Shown here in pieces: positions 42,933 through 51,831 of a stretch of DNA of 64,000 bases (the stretch's first letter is position 1; each line of letters starts with the position of its first letter). The position numbers were made by a program, and so were the translations under genes. This stretch comes from Sulfurimicrobium lacus. Lineage in GTDB: Bacteria > Pseudomonadota > Gammaproteobacteria > Burkholderiales > Sulfuricellaceae. The notes below the pieces were generated by a model. It was not told the origin of the DNA. It did no database searches and saw nothing but the letters and a program-made list of their open reading frames with translations. The stretch is from positions 2,525,501 to 2,589,500 of the forward strand of contig NZ_AP022853.1 of the NCBI RefSeq assembly GCF_011764585.1. The letters run 5' to 3'.

Positions 42933-45900
42933 TCAATTGGCGAACTCTTCTGGCGCTTCCATCGGCTCCGTCGGTAGCGTAAAACTGAATTCCGTCCCGC
43001 TATCGGCATTCTGCTCAGCCCATATCCGTCCGCCGTAGTTCTCGACCAGGGAGCGGCAGATCGCCAGCCCCAAGCCAAGTCCGTCCTTTTTCGAAGTCTG
43101 GAAGGGGTTGAAAACCCGTTCCAGGTCGGCCTCTGGAATGCCCTTTCCCGTATCGCTTACCGTTACCAGGACATTTCCAGAATCAATTAGGCACGTGGAC
43201 AAGTGCAACTCCCGCCTCGGCAGTGAAGCCATGGCATCGATGGAGTTTTTCATGAGGTTGAGCAATACCTGTTCGATTTCGATCTTGTTCACCCAGACCG
43301 GCGGCAAAACTGAAAAATGAGGGATAACGCGGATGGATTGATGGCTGATGTCCTGCGCCAGGAAATCGACACTGTCCTCGATCAGGTCGTTGATATCCAA
43401 CATGGCTCTTTCGGGGCCCTGCTTGCGGATAAATGCCTTGAGGTGGCTGATGATGCCTCCCGCCCGTTCGGTCTGGAGATAGGCCAGTCTGACTGCTTTG
43501 CGGAGTTTCTCCCGGTCCCATTCAGCCAGCTCCATGCGGTGCAGGCAGCCGTCCAGGTAATTGCTGGCGGCCGTGAGCGGCTGACTTAGCTCATGCGCCA
43601 GCCCGGAGGCCATTTCACCGGCAATATTGAGCCGCCCGACATGCTCCACCTCCGCGCGCATTTCCTCGATCAGCTTCTGGTCGGTAATGTCTACACAGAT
43701 ACCGATAAAACCAAGAAACTCCCCTTCCGTGGTGAATCGCGGCTCGCCGGCGTCCCGTATCCAGCGGTAAACCCCGTCCTTCCGCCGCAGACGGTATTCG
43801 ATCCTGAACTCGCGGGTCTCCTCAAACGCCCTGATGTAGGCGTCGAGGCAGCGCCCCCTATCGTCAGAGTGAATGAAGGCCATCCAGTTGTATCCTTGCG
43901 ACTCTTCGAGCGTGAGGCCGGTGAAGTCGTGCCACTGCTTGTTGAAGAACCCGCAGCCTGTATACATCTTTCCCTTGTCGATATTGGCCATCCAGATGAT
44001 GATGGGCGCATTGTCAGCCATGGTGCGGAAGCGTTGCTCGCTTTCAAACAGCTTTTTCTCCGCCAGCTTGATATCCGTGATGTCCCAGAACACGCCGATG
44101 ACCCCCAGAATCTCCCCTTGCTCGTCCTTGAGAGGCGCCTTGGTGGTATGGACGAATCGCTCCTGTCCGTGCTGGACGTAGAGTTCTTCGAAGCTGCTTG
44201 CCTCTCCTGAACTGATGATGCGGCTATCGTCCGTGATATATTTTTCGGCCAGTTCCTCGGAAAAAAAATCATAATCCGTCTTGCCGACGATCTCTTCCGG
44301 CTTAATCCCCAAATCTGCCGCAAAAAGTGTGTTGCAGGCCGTGTAGACGGAATTCGCATCCTTGACGAAAACTTTCTGCGGCAGATTTCCCACCAGGGTC
44401 CTGAATTTCTCCTCGCTCAGCCGCAATGTTTCCTCGGCCTCCCTGCGCCGCTCCTCACGGGCAAAGTTGTCCAGGGCGATCGATATGTCCCGGGAAAGAC
44501 TGGTTAACAGATTCGTCAGTTCCTGGTCGAAATAACCGACCTCATCCGAATAGACTGTCAGCGCCCCCACTATCCGGCCTTCTGCTCCCAAGGGGCACGA
44601 GGCGCTGGAGTGAAGCCCATACTTGCGTGCGTTTTCCTGCCAGGGCCGGGTGCGGGGATCCTTGAAAAAATCTTCGCAGACGTATTCCCTGTTATCGCGG
44701 ATTGACATGCCGACGGGACCGCGGCCTTCCGGTTTGTCGGCATCGATGGAAACAAGTATGCCGTCCAGGTAGTCACGTGCCGGTCCGCTGGATGCGGTGA
44801 CTTTCAGCGTTTGAGTGGCGTCATCCACCAGGCCGATCCACGCCAGTTTGAACTGGCCTGACTCAACGGCAATTTGGCAGATTTCATTGAGCAGCAAGTC
44901 GCGATCATTGATCCGTACAATTGCCTCGTTGGCACGGCTTATCGCGGAATAGAGGCTATTGAGACGCTTGATTTTCCGTTCGGCCTGCTTGCGATCGGTA
45001 ATATCGCGAATAAACACGATGAATCTGCCACCCCGGATATCGAGGAAATGTGCGCTGACCTCGACATCGATAATCCCGCCATCCTTGCGGCGATGACGGG
45101 TTTCGAACAGGGCGCTTCCGCTTTCCCTGAGCGCCATGTTGTGCTGCAAGACATGTTCGGGCGATTCCAGGGCCTCCACATCATCGATGCGCATATTCTC
45201 AAGCTCTTCCACGCTGTAGCCGGTCATTCTGGAATAAGCGATATTCGCGTCAAGAAACCGGCCTTCGTACGCATCGACCACCAGGAAGCCGTCCGTCGTC
45301 GCCTGAAGGATGGCCTGATATTCCTGTTCGGCCTTGTTGTGCTCGGTGATGTCTTGCGTCGTCCCGATGGAGCGAAGCGGTTTTCCGTTCTGGTCGTAAA
45401 AGGTTTCGCACCATTCCCGGACATATTTAACCCGCTGCCCGGGAAAGAGCAGGCGGTGAACGATGCTGTACGGCGTCCGGTCCTTCACCGAGTCGGAATA
45501 AGCCTTGTCCACCATTTCCCTGTCGTCGGGATGAACCGCAGCCAGAAAAGCTTCGTAGGTTGCACCGAACTGGGTCTGTTCAATTTCGAAAATACGGTAA
45601 TTTTCGTCCGACCAGGTCAGCACGTTATTGAGCAGATCCATTTCCCAGGTACCGATATGGGCCATCTTCTGCGATTCCTTGAGCATGGCCTCGCTCCTGC
45701 GCAAGGCATCGTCGGAGCACCTGCGCTCTGTGATATCGCGCAGAATGCCCTGAAGATAGACCTTGCCCTGCACTTCGATGACGCGGGCACTGATTTCCAC
45801 CGGGAACGTCGAACCATCCTTGCGCCGCACGCTTTCCTCGACGCGCAGCTCACCCTTCGCCATAAGTTCAGCGAGCCTGACATTAACATAGGAAAGGTCT

Positions 45901-47135
45901 TGCTCAGGATCGCGCAAATCGGCGACCTGCATAGCCAGAAGTTCATCACGCGTGTAGCCAAACGTGTCCAGCATGCGTTCGTTGGCCTCGATAATGCGAG
46001 TCGTGTCGTCCGCCACCATGATCATATCGTTGGCATGTTTGGTCAGGAGTTCGAAATGCCTGATCAGCGCCTCCCGCTCGACCGCGGCATCGTGCTGTTC
46101 CTTGAGATAGCGGTAGCGGACCTGATAAGCCCTGAGCCAGAAATAAACCACCAGGCCGCCGATGAGCGCCAACGCCAGGCCCAGCGCCATCGACCATTGC
46201 TTGAGCCGGGCTACCGGGGCGAGAAATTCGCCCTTGTCGACCTTGCTCACGATAAACCACGACGTCCCCGGCACCTTGCGCATCGCCGAAACCACCTGAA
46301 CGCCACGATAATCAATGCTGTCGATGCTGCTCGTTTCCCCCTGGATCGCCAATACTCCGGGCACTCTGGTGTTGGTCAGCGGCTGGCGCCGGGAAAGTGC
46401 TGCCCAAGGCCTGTGACGCAATTCACTCAGCACCTGTACGTCATCACCATCCCGGCGCACCAGCAAGCTCTCTGCACTCGGGCTCGGGTATGGCCAGGCG
46501 AGCATCAGCGGATAGAGGAAGTCGCGCGGGTCGAGCTCGAACACCGCCGAGCCCATTACACGGCTTCCGTTTCCCTCAAGGCTGACGAGCGGTGCAACAA
46601 GGTCTATCTTGACCCTGCTCAATTCTGCTCCACCCATGTGGATATCCGACAGAAACACTCGCCGACTGGTAATCGCGGCCTGCGCCATGGCGACATCATC
46701 CGCATCTTGCTGCTCGCCCGGCATGGTCGTAAGCCTCGCCACGCCATCCTTGTCGAACAGCGTGATGGATCTGTAGCCATTCACACGTTGCGTGCCGGCC
46801 AGAAATCGCAGGATTTTTTCCTTCCCTTCATGCGGCATGCCCTGTTCTATCCATAGACCGAATTGTTCCGGCAGGAGGGAGCCATTGGAAAAGCCCTCCC
46901 CTCTACGTATCTGCTGCTGCCTCCAGCCGTTGATTTGCCGCGCCTTGAGATCGGCGACCGCATCGAGATCCTGGATCTTGTCCTTCACGATCACGTCTTC
47001 GATTTGACGAAAGGCCTGAAAGCTGGTGACAGCAAATACCAGCGAAATCACGATGAATCCCAACAGCGGAATATAGGGTGCGAACTTGCGGACGGGCGCG
47101 ATTCCGAACATACGGGATAAGGAAATCATGGCCAC
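42933..47135 (-). CDS. Multi-PAS/GAF membrane sensor histidine kinase
   Basis: A 1400-aa kinase. TM1 (YIPLLGFIVISLVFAVTSF) and TM2 (MALGLALALIGGLVVYFWL) enclose a double-Cache-like periplasmic domain (about 40-310). Three PAS domains follow (about 365-735), each ending in a DIT(E/D)R-type PAC. Then a GAF domain (about 755-910), two more PAS domains (about 930-1165), HisKA with GEMASGLAHELSQPLTAASN, and an HATPase with LMKNSIDAMAS, DTGKGIP and GLGLGLAICRSL. The kinase core is FixL/DctB-like. With its downstream NarL-type regulator it forms one unit. Upstream, at 47252-47298, are paired GGGG/CCC dyads that could be the regulator's sites. Ligands unknown. Confidence 0.9.
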   Translation of the reverse strand: MAMISLSRMFGIAPVRKFAPYIPLLGFIVISLVFAVTSFQAFRQIEDVIVKDKIQDLDAVADLKARQINGWRQQQIRRGEGFSNGSLLPEQFGLWIEQGMPHEGKEKILRFLAGTQRVNGYRSITLFDKDGVARLTTMPGEQQDADDVAMAQAAITSRRVFLSDIHMGGAELSRVKIDLVAPLVSLEGNGSRVMGSAVFELDPRDFLYPLMLAWPYPSPSAESLLVRRDGDDVQVLSELRHRPWAALSRRQPLTNTRVPGVLAIQGETSSIDSIDYRGVQVVSAMRKVPGTSWFIVSKVDKGEFLAPVARLKQWSMALGLALALIGGLVVYFWLRAYQVRYRYLKEQHDAAVEREALIRHFELLTKHANDMIMVADDTTRIIEANERMLDTFGYTRDELLAMQVADLRDPEQDLSYVNVRLAELMAKGELRVEESVRRKDGSTFPVEISARVIEVQGKVYLQGILRDITERRCSDDALRRSEAMLKESQKMAHIGTWEMDLLNNVLTWSDENYRIFEIEQTQFGATYEAFLAAVHPDDREMVDKAYSDSVKDRTPYSIVHRLLFPGQRVKYVREWCETFYDQNGKPLRSIGTTQDITEHNKAEQEYQAILQATTDGFLVVDAYEGRFLDANIAYSRMTGYSVEELENMRIDDVEALESPEHVLQHNMALRESGSALFETRHRRKDGGIIDVEVSAHFLDIRGGRFIVFIRDITDRKQAERKIKRLNSLYSAISRANEAIVRINDRDLLLNEICQIAVESGQFKLAWIGLVDDATQTLKVTASSGPARDYLDGILVSIDADKPEGRGPVGMSIRDNREYVCEDFFKDPRTRPWQENARKYGLHSSASCPLGAEGRIVGALTVYSDEVGYFDQELTNLLTSLSRDISIALDNFAREERRREAEETLRLSEEKFRTLVGNLPQKVFVKDANSVYTACNTLFAADLGIKPEEIVGKTDYDFFSEELAEKYITDDSRIISSGEASSFEELYVQHGQERFVHTTKAPLKDEQGEILGVIGVFWDITDIKLAEKKLFESEQRFRTMADNAPIIIWMANIDKGKMYTGCGFFNKQWHDFTGLTLEESQGYNWMAFIHSDDRGRCLDAYIRAFEETREFRIEYRLRRKDGVYRWIRDAGEPRFTTEGEFLGFIGICVDITDQKLIEEMRAEVEHVGRLNIAGEMASGLAHELSQPLTAASNYLDGCLHRMELAEWDREKLRKAVRLAYLQTERAGGIISHLKAFIRKQGPERAMLDINDLIEDSVDFLAQDISHQSIRVIPHFSVLPPVWVNKIEIEQVLLNLMKNSIDAMASLPRRELHLSTCLIDSGNVLVTVSDTGKGIPEADLERVFNPFQTSKKDGLGLGLAICRSLVENYGGRIWAEQNADSGTEFSFTLPTEPMEAPEEFAN

Positions 47136-47251
47136 AATTTATTATCGTAACGTAATGCGCTGTTAAGCATCGGTAAAACCAGGAATGGCACGTAAGTCGG
47201 ACTCCGCCGTGTGAAACGAATCGATATCAAAAAACTCTTTTTAGCATCATG

Positions 47252-47298
47252 TAGGGGATTTTACCCAGGCTCAATAGGGGTAATTACGTATACCCATA
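47252..47298. promoter_or_regulatory. Two GGGG...CCC dyads, possible NarL-type binding sites
   Basis: TAGGGGATTTTACCCA (47252-47267) and GGGGTAATTACGTATACCC (47277-47295) lie 7 bp apart in the gap between the large kinase and a small rightward gene. TACCCAT within the second matches the NarL heptamer pattern TACYYMT. A NarL-family regulator is encoded just after the kinase. The dyads lie about 110 bp before the small gene at 47405. Confidence 0.5.
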
Positions 47299-47404
47299 GG
47301 TGCACGAACAAATGGTTTTCAGTGAGCAGAAACCTATACTTGATCCACCGTAGAAATGGACGACGCATCCCATTCAATCGTGACCACGAACGAGGCAATA
47401 CAAC

Positions 47405-47641
47405 ATGACATTTCCTTTTATAAACAAGGTCTCATCCATTCTTCAAGAGTTTTCCCTGGTACATCAGTTTTCCCTGATGCAACGCGAAATGGAAACGCTG
47501 GCCCGAGATGAGGCACGCTTCCTTGAAGTGACCGGAAACACCATCTCGCTGCTTTCCGCCCTGCAGGAAAATGGCGACTTCCAGCAGCGACGATCTTCGC
47601 AACCGATGACTGGCTTTGCGCATAAATCTACCAGCAACTAG
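47405..47641 (+). CDS. Small protein of unknown function
   Basis: A 78-aa protein with a weak ribosome site (GAGGCAATA) 4-5 nt before the ATG. The first 45 residues look helical (SSILQEFSLVHQFSLMQREM), the tail is polar. I recognise no family. Its position directly after the NarL-like dyads and 34 bp before the pseudo-receiver gene suggests a short, regulated transcript of two or three genes. Coding status is likely but not certain. Confidence 0.5.
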   Translation: MTFPFINKVSSILQEFSLVHQFSLMQREMETLARDEARFLEVTGNTISLLSALQENGDFQQRRSSQPMTGFAHKSTSN

Positions 47642-47675
47642 ACAAATCCAACTTTCAGATTAACAGGAGAACAGG

Positions 47676-48158
47676 ATGCGCATTCTTATTGCAGAAAAAG
47701 ACCCGAACGGACGCCGTTTACTGGAGCAGATGATGCGGATGGAGGGTTACGACGTGTTCGTAGCCCAGGGCTGCAAGCAGGCGAAAAGCCTGATCAGCGA
47801 AGTGAACCCCGACATCATCCTGATGAACGTATTCAGCCCGCTCCAATCCGGCAATGAACCGCTGGAACAGGTCAAAGTCTACTGCAATGAAGGAATGGAA
47901 TCTGCGATATACGTGACTTGCATCGGACAATGCAACGAACTGAACGCGGACGAGGCGAGCGAGTCCAGCCACTCGCTGTTCGACCATCTGCCGACCCGCC
48001 TGAAAATCAACATCGTGGAACGCATCCAGCGCCTGTGCATCGCCCTGAAGCAACTCAAGCGCTGGCTGGTCTCGCAGACCGGCTTCAGCCTGGAAAGGAC
48101 CTTCGCGCTGGAGGAACTGGAATCCTACGCACTTGCCCGGATCATGCGCTGCAGCTGA
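47676..48158 (+). CDS. Pseudo-receiver protein
   Basis: A 160-aa protein. The first ~115 residues look like a receiver: ILIAEKDPNGRRLLEQMM, then EVNPDIILMNVFSP. The phospho-acceptor aspartate is replaced by Asn (LMNVF), the acidic pocket is EKD, and no conserved Lys-Pro is seen, so normal phosphorylation is not expected. The C-terminal 45 residues are helical (RIQRLCIALKQLKRWLV). A strong ribosome site AACAGGAGAACAGG precedes the ATG. It may be a stand-alone output or adaptor for the adjacent kinase system; this is inference. Confidence 0.72.
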   Translation: MRILIAEKDPNGRRLLEQMMRMEGYDVFVAQGCKQAKSLISEVNPDIILMNVFSPLQSGNEPLEQVKVYCNEGMESAIYVTCIGQCNELNADEASESSHSLFDHLPTRLKINIVERIQRLCIALKQLKRWLVSQTGFSLERTFALEELESYALARIMRCS

Positions 48159-48169
48159 GCCGGCACAGA

Positions 48170-48592
48170 ATGAAAGCCCGAGTCACTGTCATTACCATCG
48201 GCGTCGACGACCTGGAGCGGTCGCTGCGCTTCTATCGCGACGGCCTGGGCTTGAAGACGGAAGGCGTTTTCGGCAAGGAATTCGAATATGGCGCAGTGGC
48301 ATTTTTTGACCTGCAGGCCGGCGTGAAACTCGCCATCTGGCCGCGCAAGAGCATCTCGCTCGATTCGGGCCTTCCCCTGAGCGGCCCGAGTGCCACCGAA
48401 TTCACGCTCGGGCATAACGTCTCGTCCAAAGCCGAAGTCGACGAGGTGATGGAGCAGGCTAAAACCGCCGGAGCCGTCATCGTAAAGCCCGCGGAAGCAA
48501 CCTTCTGGGGCGGTTACGCCGGTTACTTCCAGGATCCTGATCAGCACTTGTGGGAGGTCGTATGGAATCCCCAGTGGGCATTCCCGGATTAA
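48170..48592 (+). CDS. VOC (glyoxalase) family protein
   Basis: 140 aa from ATG 48170. The same frame is open further left but that part overlaps the pseudo-receiver gene and is non-coding. It begins VTVITIGVDDLERSLRFYRD and ends YAGYFQDPDQHLWEVVWNP, the standard two halves of a VOC unit with metal-ligand-type residues (His and Glu at the end). It is 11 bp after the pseudo-receiver stop. Substrate unknown. Confidence 0.87.
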   Translation: MKARVTVITIGVDDLERSLRFYRDGLGLKTEGVFGKEFEYGAVAFFDLQAGVKLAIWPRKSISLDSGLPLSGPSATEFTLGHNVSSKAEVDEVMEQAKTAGAVIVKPAEATFWGGYAGYFQDPDQHLWEVVWNPQWAFPD

Positions 48593-48614
48593 GGCGGGCA
48601 AACTGGACCCCGAC

Positions 48615-48642
48615 GGCTGAAAGCTGAAGGCTGACAGCTGAT
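48615..48642. repeat. Four degenerate heptamers abutting an ABC ATPase start
   Basis: GGCTGAA, AGCTGAA, GGCTGAC and AGCTGAT run in phase and end one base before the ATG at 48644. They belong to the same unit family as the arrays at 285-389 and 32649-32711. They occupy the ribosome-binding region; the only purine stretch there (GAAGG, 48626-48630) comes from the repeat itself. Confidence 0.8.
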
Positions 48643-48643
48643 A

Positions 48644-49318
48644 ATGCTCAGCATCCGCAATCTCGGCAAATCCTACCTTGGCCCCGGAATCCGGCAGGTG
48701 CTGCGCGATATTTCGCTGGACGTGGCACGCGGCGAATATGTCGCGATCATGGGCGAATCCGGCATCGGCAAGTCCACCCTGCTCAATCTCGTCGCCGGGC
48801 TTGAACCGCCCGACACCGGTTCCATCCGGATCGACGGCTGCGAAATCGTCGGTCTCGACGACGACCGCCTCACGCGCCTGCGGCGGCAAAAAATGGGCTT
48901 CGTGTTCCAGGCATTCCACCTCCTGCCCTACCTCACCGTCGCCCAGAACATCGCCCTGCCGCTGGCCCTCAACAAGGTGGCGGCAAGCGAGTCCGGCCTC
49001 CGCGTGACCGCGCTGCTGGCGGCAATCGGGATGAAGGAACGTGGCGACAGCTATGCCCGCGAGCTCTCCGGCGGCGAGATGCAGCGCGTCGCCATCGCCC
49101 GCGCGCTGGCGCACCGCCCGCAGCTCATCCTGGCGGACGAGCCCACCGGCAACCTCGACCCGGCCAGCGCCGCCCAGGTTCTGGCGCTGCTGCGCGAACA
49201 GGTGACGACAAGCCACGCGGCGGGCATCCTGGTAACCCATTCCGCCTCCGCCGCCGCCACGACCGACCGCACCTACGTGCTGGGCGCGGGTGGGCTTTTT
49301 CCCTCGGCTTCGCCATGA
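48644..49318 (+). CDS. ABC transporter ATP-binding protein (LolD/MacB-like)
   Basis: A 224-aa ATPase with Walker [12 protein letters not shown]-loop [13 protein letters not shown], signature [15 protein letters not shown] and Walker [13 protein letters not shown]. It is of the class that drives FtsX-type permeases for lipoprotein release, efflux or envelope work rather than classical uptake. It overlaps the permease gene by 4 bp (ATGA). The three genes 48644-52874 form a tight operon with a secreted AttH/CrtC-like protein. Confidence 0.93.
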   Translation: MLSIRNLGKSYLGPGIRQVLRDISLDVARGEYVAIMGESGIGKSTLLNLVAGLEPPDTGSIRIDGCEIVGLDDDRLTRLRRQKMGFVFQAFHLLPYLTVAQNIALPLALNKVAASESGLRVTALLAAIGMKERGDSYARELSGGEMQRVAIARALAHRPQLILADEPTGNLDPASAAQVLALLREQVTTSHAAGILVTHSASAAATTDRTYVLGAGGLFPSASP

Positions 49319-51831
49319 GCGCGCTCGCCATCGTCCGTGCTGTGCTCGGTCCCATCGCCGACCATCCCGGGCGCATTTTCCTGAGTCTGCTGGGGATTGC
49401 GCTGGGCGTCGCGCTGGGTGTTTCCATCGATCTCATCAACCGCACCGCCGTGGGCGAGTTTTCCCATGCGGTACGCAACATCTCGGGGCAGGCCGATCTG
49501 ACGGTCCGGGGGCCGGCCACAGGCATGAATGAAAATATCTATCCGCGCCTGGCGAACATGGCCGAAATCGCGCTCGCCAGTCCCGCCGTGGAGATCGAGG
49601 CCAGGCTGCCGGGTCGCCGCGATACGCTCCGCATCGTCGGTCTCGACGTATTCCGCGCTTCCCGGCTGTTGCCGCTGGCTGTCGGAAGCGCACAGGGGAC
49701 TTCCGCCGGCACGACGCTACTCGACCCGAACGCAATCTTCCTCAGCGCCGCCGCTGCGCGATGGCTCGGCGTCAGCGTGGGCGAGACGCTCATCCTTCAG
49801 GCCGGGCTAGGCACGGTGCGCCTGCGCCTGGCGGGAATTCTTCCGCAGGAGAGCTATCGCCAGCGCCTGGGCGTGATGGATATCGGTGCAGCCCAGTGGC
49901 GTTTCGATTCCCTGGAACGCATCAGCCGGGTCGATCTGCGGCTGAAGGCCGGCGTGCCGGTGGAGCAATTTCGCCGCCGACTGGAAGCGCTGCTGCCACC
50001 CGGCATCGAGGCCATCGCGCCTGCCGCCGCCAGCACCCGCGCGGCGAACCTGTCGCGCGCCTACCGGGTCAACCTCGACGTGCTGGCGCTGGTCGCGCTG
50101 TTCACCGGCGCATTCCTGGTATTCACCACCGAGGCGCTGACGGTACTGCGGCGCCGCCCCCAGATCGCCCTGCTGCGCGTGCTCGGCGTCACACGCGGCG
50201 CCGTGTCCTGGCTGCTGCTGGCCGAAGGCGCCGCGATCGGCGCGGTCGGCGCGGGGCTGGGCATCGCGCTGGGCTATGCTGCCGCCGCGTACGGCCTGCA
50301 CCATTTCGGCGCCGACCTCGGCGGCGGTTATTTCGAGAGCGTGGTGCAGGTATCCGAGGTCGCGCCGGGCGACCTCGTGCTCTACTTCGCGCTCGGCACC
50401 GGCGCCGCCATGCTCGGCGCCCTGGTTCCGGCACGTGAAAGCGCGCGTACGCCGCCCGCCCAGGCACTCAAGCCAGGCGACCGGGAACGCGCGCGCGCCA
50501 AGGGCGCCAGCGCCTGGCCGGGGATGGTGCTGCTGGCGCTCGGCGCGGTGCTGATCCCGTTGCCGCCGCTCGGGGGCTTGCCGCTGTTCGGTTATTTCGC
50601 CATCGCCCTGATGCTGCTGGGCAGCGTGCTGCTGATGCCGGCGCTCGCGGCGCGCAGCTTCGCCTGGCTGCCCGGCTCGCGCTACGTGCCGCTCCACATC
50701 GCCGCAGCGCAACTGCGCGGCGCACCGGGACGCGCCGCCATCAGCATGGGCGCGATCCTGGTGAGTTTCAGCCTGATGGCGGCGATGGCCATCATGGTGG
50801 GATCCTTCCGCCACTCGGTGGAGCGCTGGCTGGAAGAAATCCTGCCAGCCGACCTGTATGTGCGCGCCGCCCAGGTGGTGGAAAGCGCATTCATCGGCCC
50901 GGAAATACAGGCGCTCATCCTGCAGACGCCCGGCATCCGGCAGGTGGACTTCCTGCGCAGCAGCGACCTCCTGCTGCGGCCGGGTTTCGCGCCCGTGACC
51001 CTGGTCGCGCGCCCCATGGCAGGGCGGGACGTTCGCAGCATTTTGCCGTTCACCGAACTCGGCGCCCCACCTGTTCAGGGCGACCCACCACCGGTCTGGA
51101 TATCGGAAGCGGTCGTCGATCTCTACGGCTACCGCGTCGGGCAGCACATCCAGCTCCCCATCGGCGGCGCGCAGATGCAGTTCACCGTGGCTGGAATCTG
51201 GCGCGACTATGCCCGCCAGTCCGGCGCCATCGTGATCGACCGCGCGCGCTACATCCGGCTCACGGGCGACCGGCGCGCCAGTTCTGCTTCGTTGTGGCTC
51301 GCACCCGGCGTATCCCCGGCAGCGGTTGCGGCAACGCTGCGGTCACGCATTCCGGGCGGGTCGCTGCTCGAAATCGCCGAGCCCGGCGAAATCCGCGTGC
51401 GGAGCCTGGAAGTGTTCGACCGCAGCTTCGCGGTCACCTACCTGCTGGAGGCGGTGGCGGTGCTGATCGGCCTGTTCGGCGTCAGCAGCGGTTTCGCCGC
51501 CGAGGCGCTGGCGCGCCGCAGCGAGTTCGGCATGCTGCGCCACATCGGCATGTCGCGCCGCCAGATCGGCGCCATGTTCGTGCTGGAAGGCGCCCTGGTC
51601 AGCACGCTGGGCGCGGCCGCCGGCCTGGCGCTGGGCTGGCTGCTCGGGCTCATCCTGATCCACGTGGTGAACCGCCAGTCCTTCCACTGGAGCATGGACC
51701 TGCACCCGCCCTGGGCTTTCCTGCTCGCACTGGCGGCGACGCTCGTTGCCGCCGCATCGCTCACCGCCATGGCCGCCGGACGGCGCGCGATGAGCGGCGA
51801 TCCCGTGCATGCGGTGCGGGAGGACTGGTGA
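49315..51831 (+). CDS. ABC transporter permease, FtsX/LolC-E superfamily
   Basis: An 838-aa permease with two FtsX modules. An N-terminal anchor (FLSLLGIALGVALGVSIDLI) and a periplasmic MacB-like domain come first. Then come three membrane helices near 245-370, with YRVNLDVLALVALFTGAFLV and QIALLRVLGVTRGAV. A second periplasmic part follows, and the final three helices include FGMLRHIGMSRRQIGAMFV. No substrate-binding protein is encoded nearby. It overlaps the next gene by one base (TGATG). The same ATPase-permease-AttH order is known from att-type loci. Confidence 0.9.
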   Translation: MSALAIVRAVLGPIADHPGRIFLSLLGIALGVALGVSIDLINRTAVGEFSHAVRNISGQADLTVRGPATGMNENIYPRLANMAEIALASPAVEIEARLPGRRDTLRIVGLDVFRASRLLPLAVGSAQGTSAGTTLLDPNAIFLSAAAARWLGVSVGETLILQAGLGTVRLRLAGILPQESYRQRLGVMDIGAAQWRFDSLERISRVDLRLKAGVPVEQFRRRLEALLPPGIEAIAPAAASTRAANLSRAYRVNLDVLALVALFTGAFLVFTTEALTVLRRRPQIALLRVLGVTRGAVSWLLLAEGAAIGAVGAGLGIALGYAAAAYGLHHFGADLGGGYFESVVQVSEVAPGDLVLYFALGTGAAMLGALVPARESARTPPAQALKPGDRERARAKGASAWPGMVLLALGAVLIPLPPLGGLPLFGYFAIALMLLGSVLLMPALAARSFAWLPGSRYVPLHIAAAQLRGAPGRAAISMGAILVSFSLMAAMAIMVGSFRHSVERWLEEILPADLYVRAAQVVESAFIGPEIQALILQTPGIRQVDFLRSSDLLLRPGFAPVTLVARPMAGRDVRSILPFTELGAPPVQGDPPPVWISEAVVDLYGYRVGQHIQLPIGGAQMQFTVAGIWRDYARQSGAIVIDRARYIRLTGDRRASSASLWLAPGVSPAAVAATLRSRIPGGSLLEIAEPGEIRVRSLEVFDRSFAVTYLLEAVAVLIGLFGVSSGFAAEALARRSEFGMLRHIGMSRRQIGAMFVLEGALVSTLGAAAGLALGWLLGLILIHVVNRQSFHWSMDLHPPWAFLLALAATLVAAASLTAMAAGRRAMSGDPVHAVREDW

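Noticed and set aside
44874-46856. Plus-strand 660-aa open frame
   Set aside because: Lies opposite the well-supported PAS kinase; no recognisable domain, no ribosome site; a codon-bias shadow.
47211-47408. 65-aa open frame before the small protein
   Set aside because: Contains the GGGG/CCC dyads, has no ribosome site and overlaps the next start; better explained as regulatory DNA.
47918-48169. N-terminal extension of the second VOC gene
   Set aside because: Covers the pseudo-receiver gene; VOC homology starts at ATG 48170.
51294-51830. N-terminal extension of the AttH/CrtC-like gene
   Set aside because: Overlaps the permease gene in another frame; the signal peptide begins at ATG 51831.
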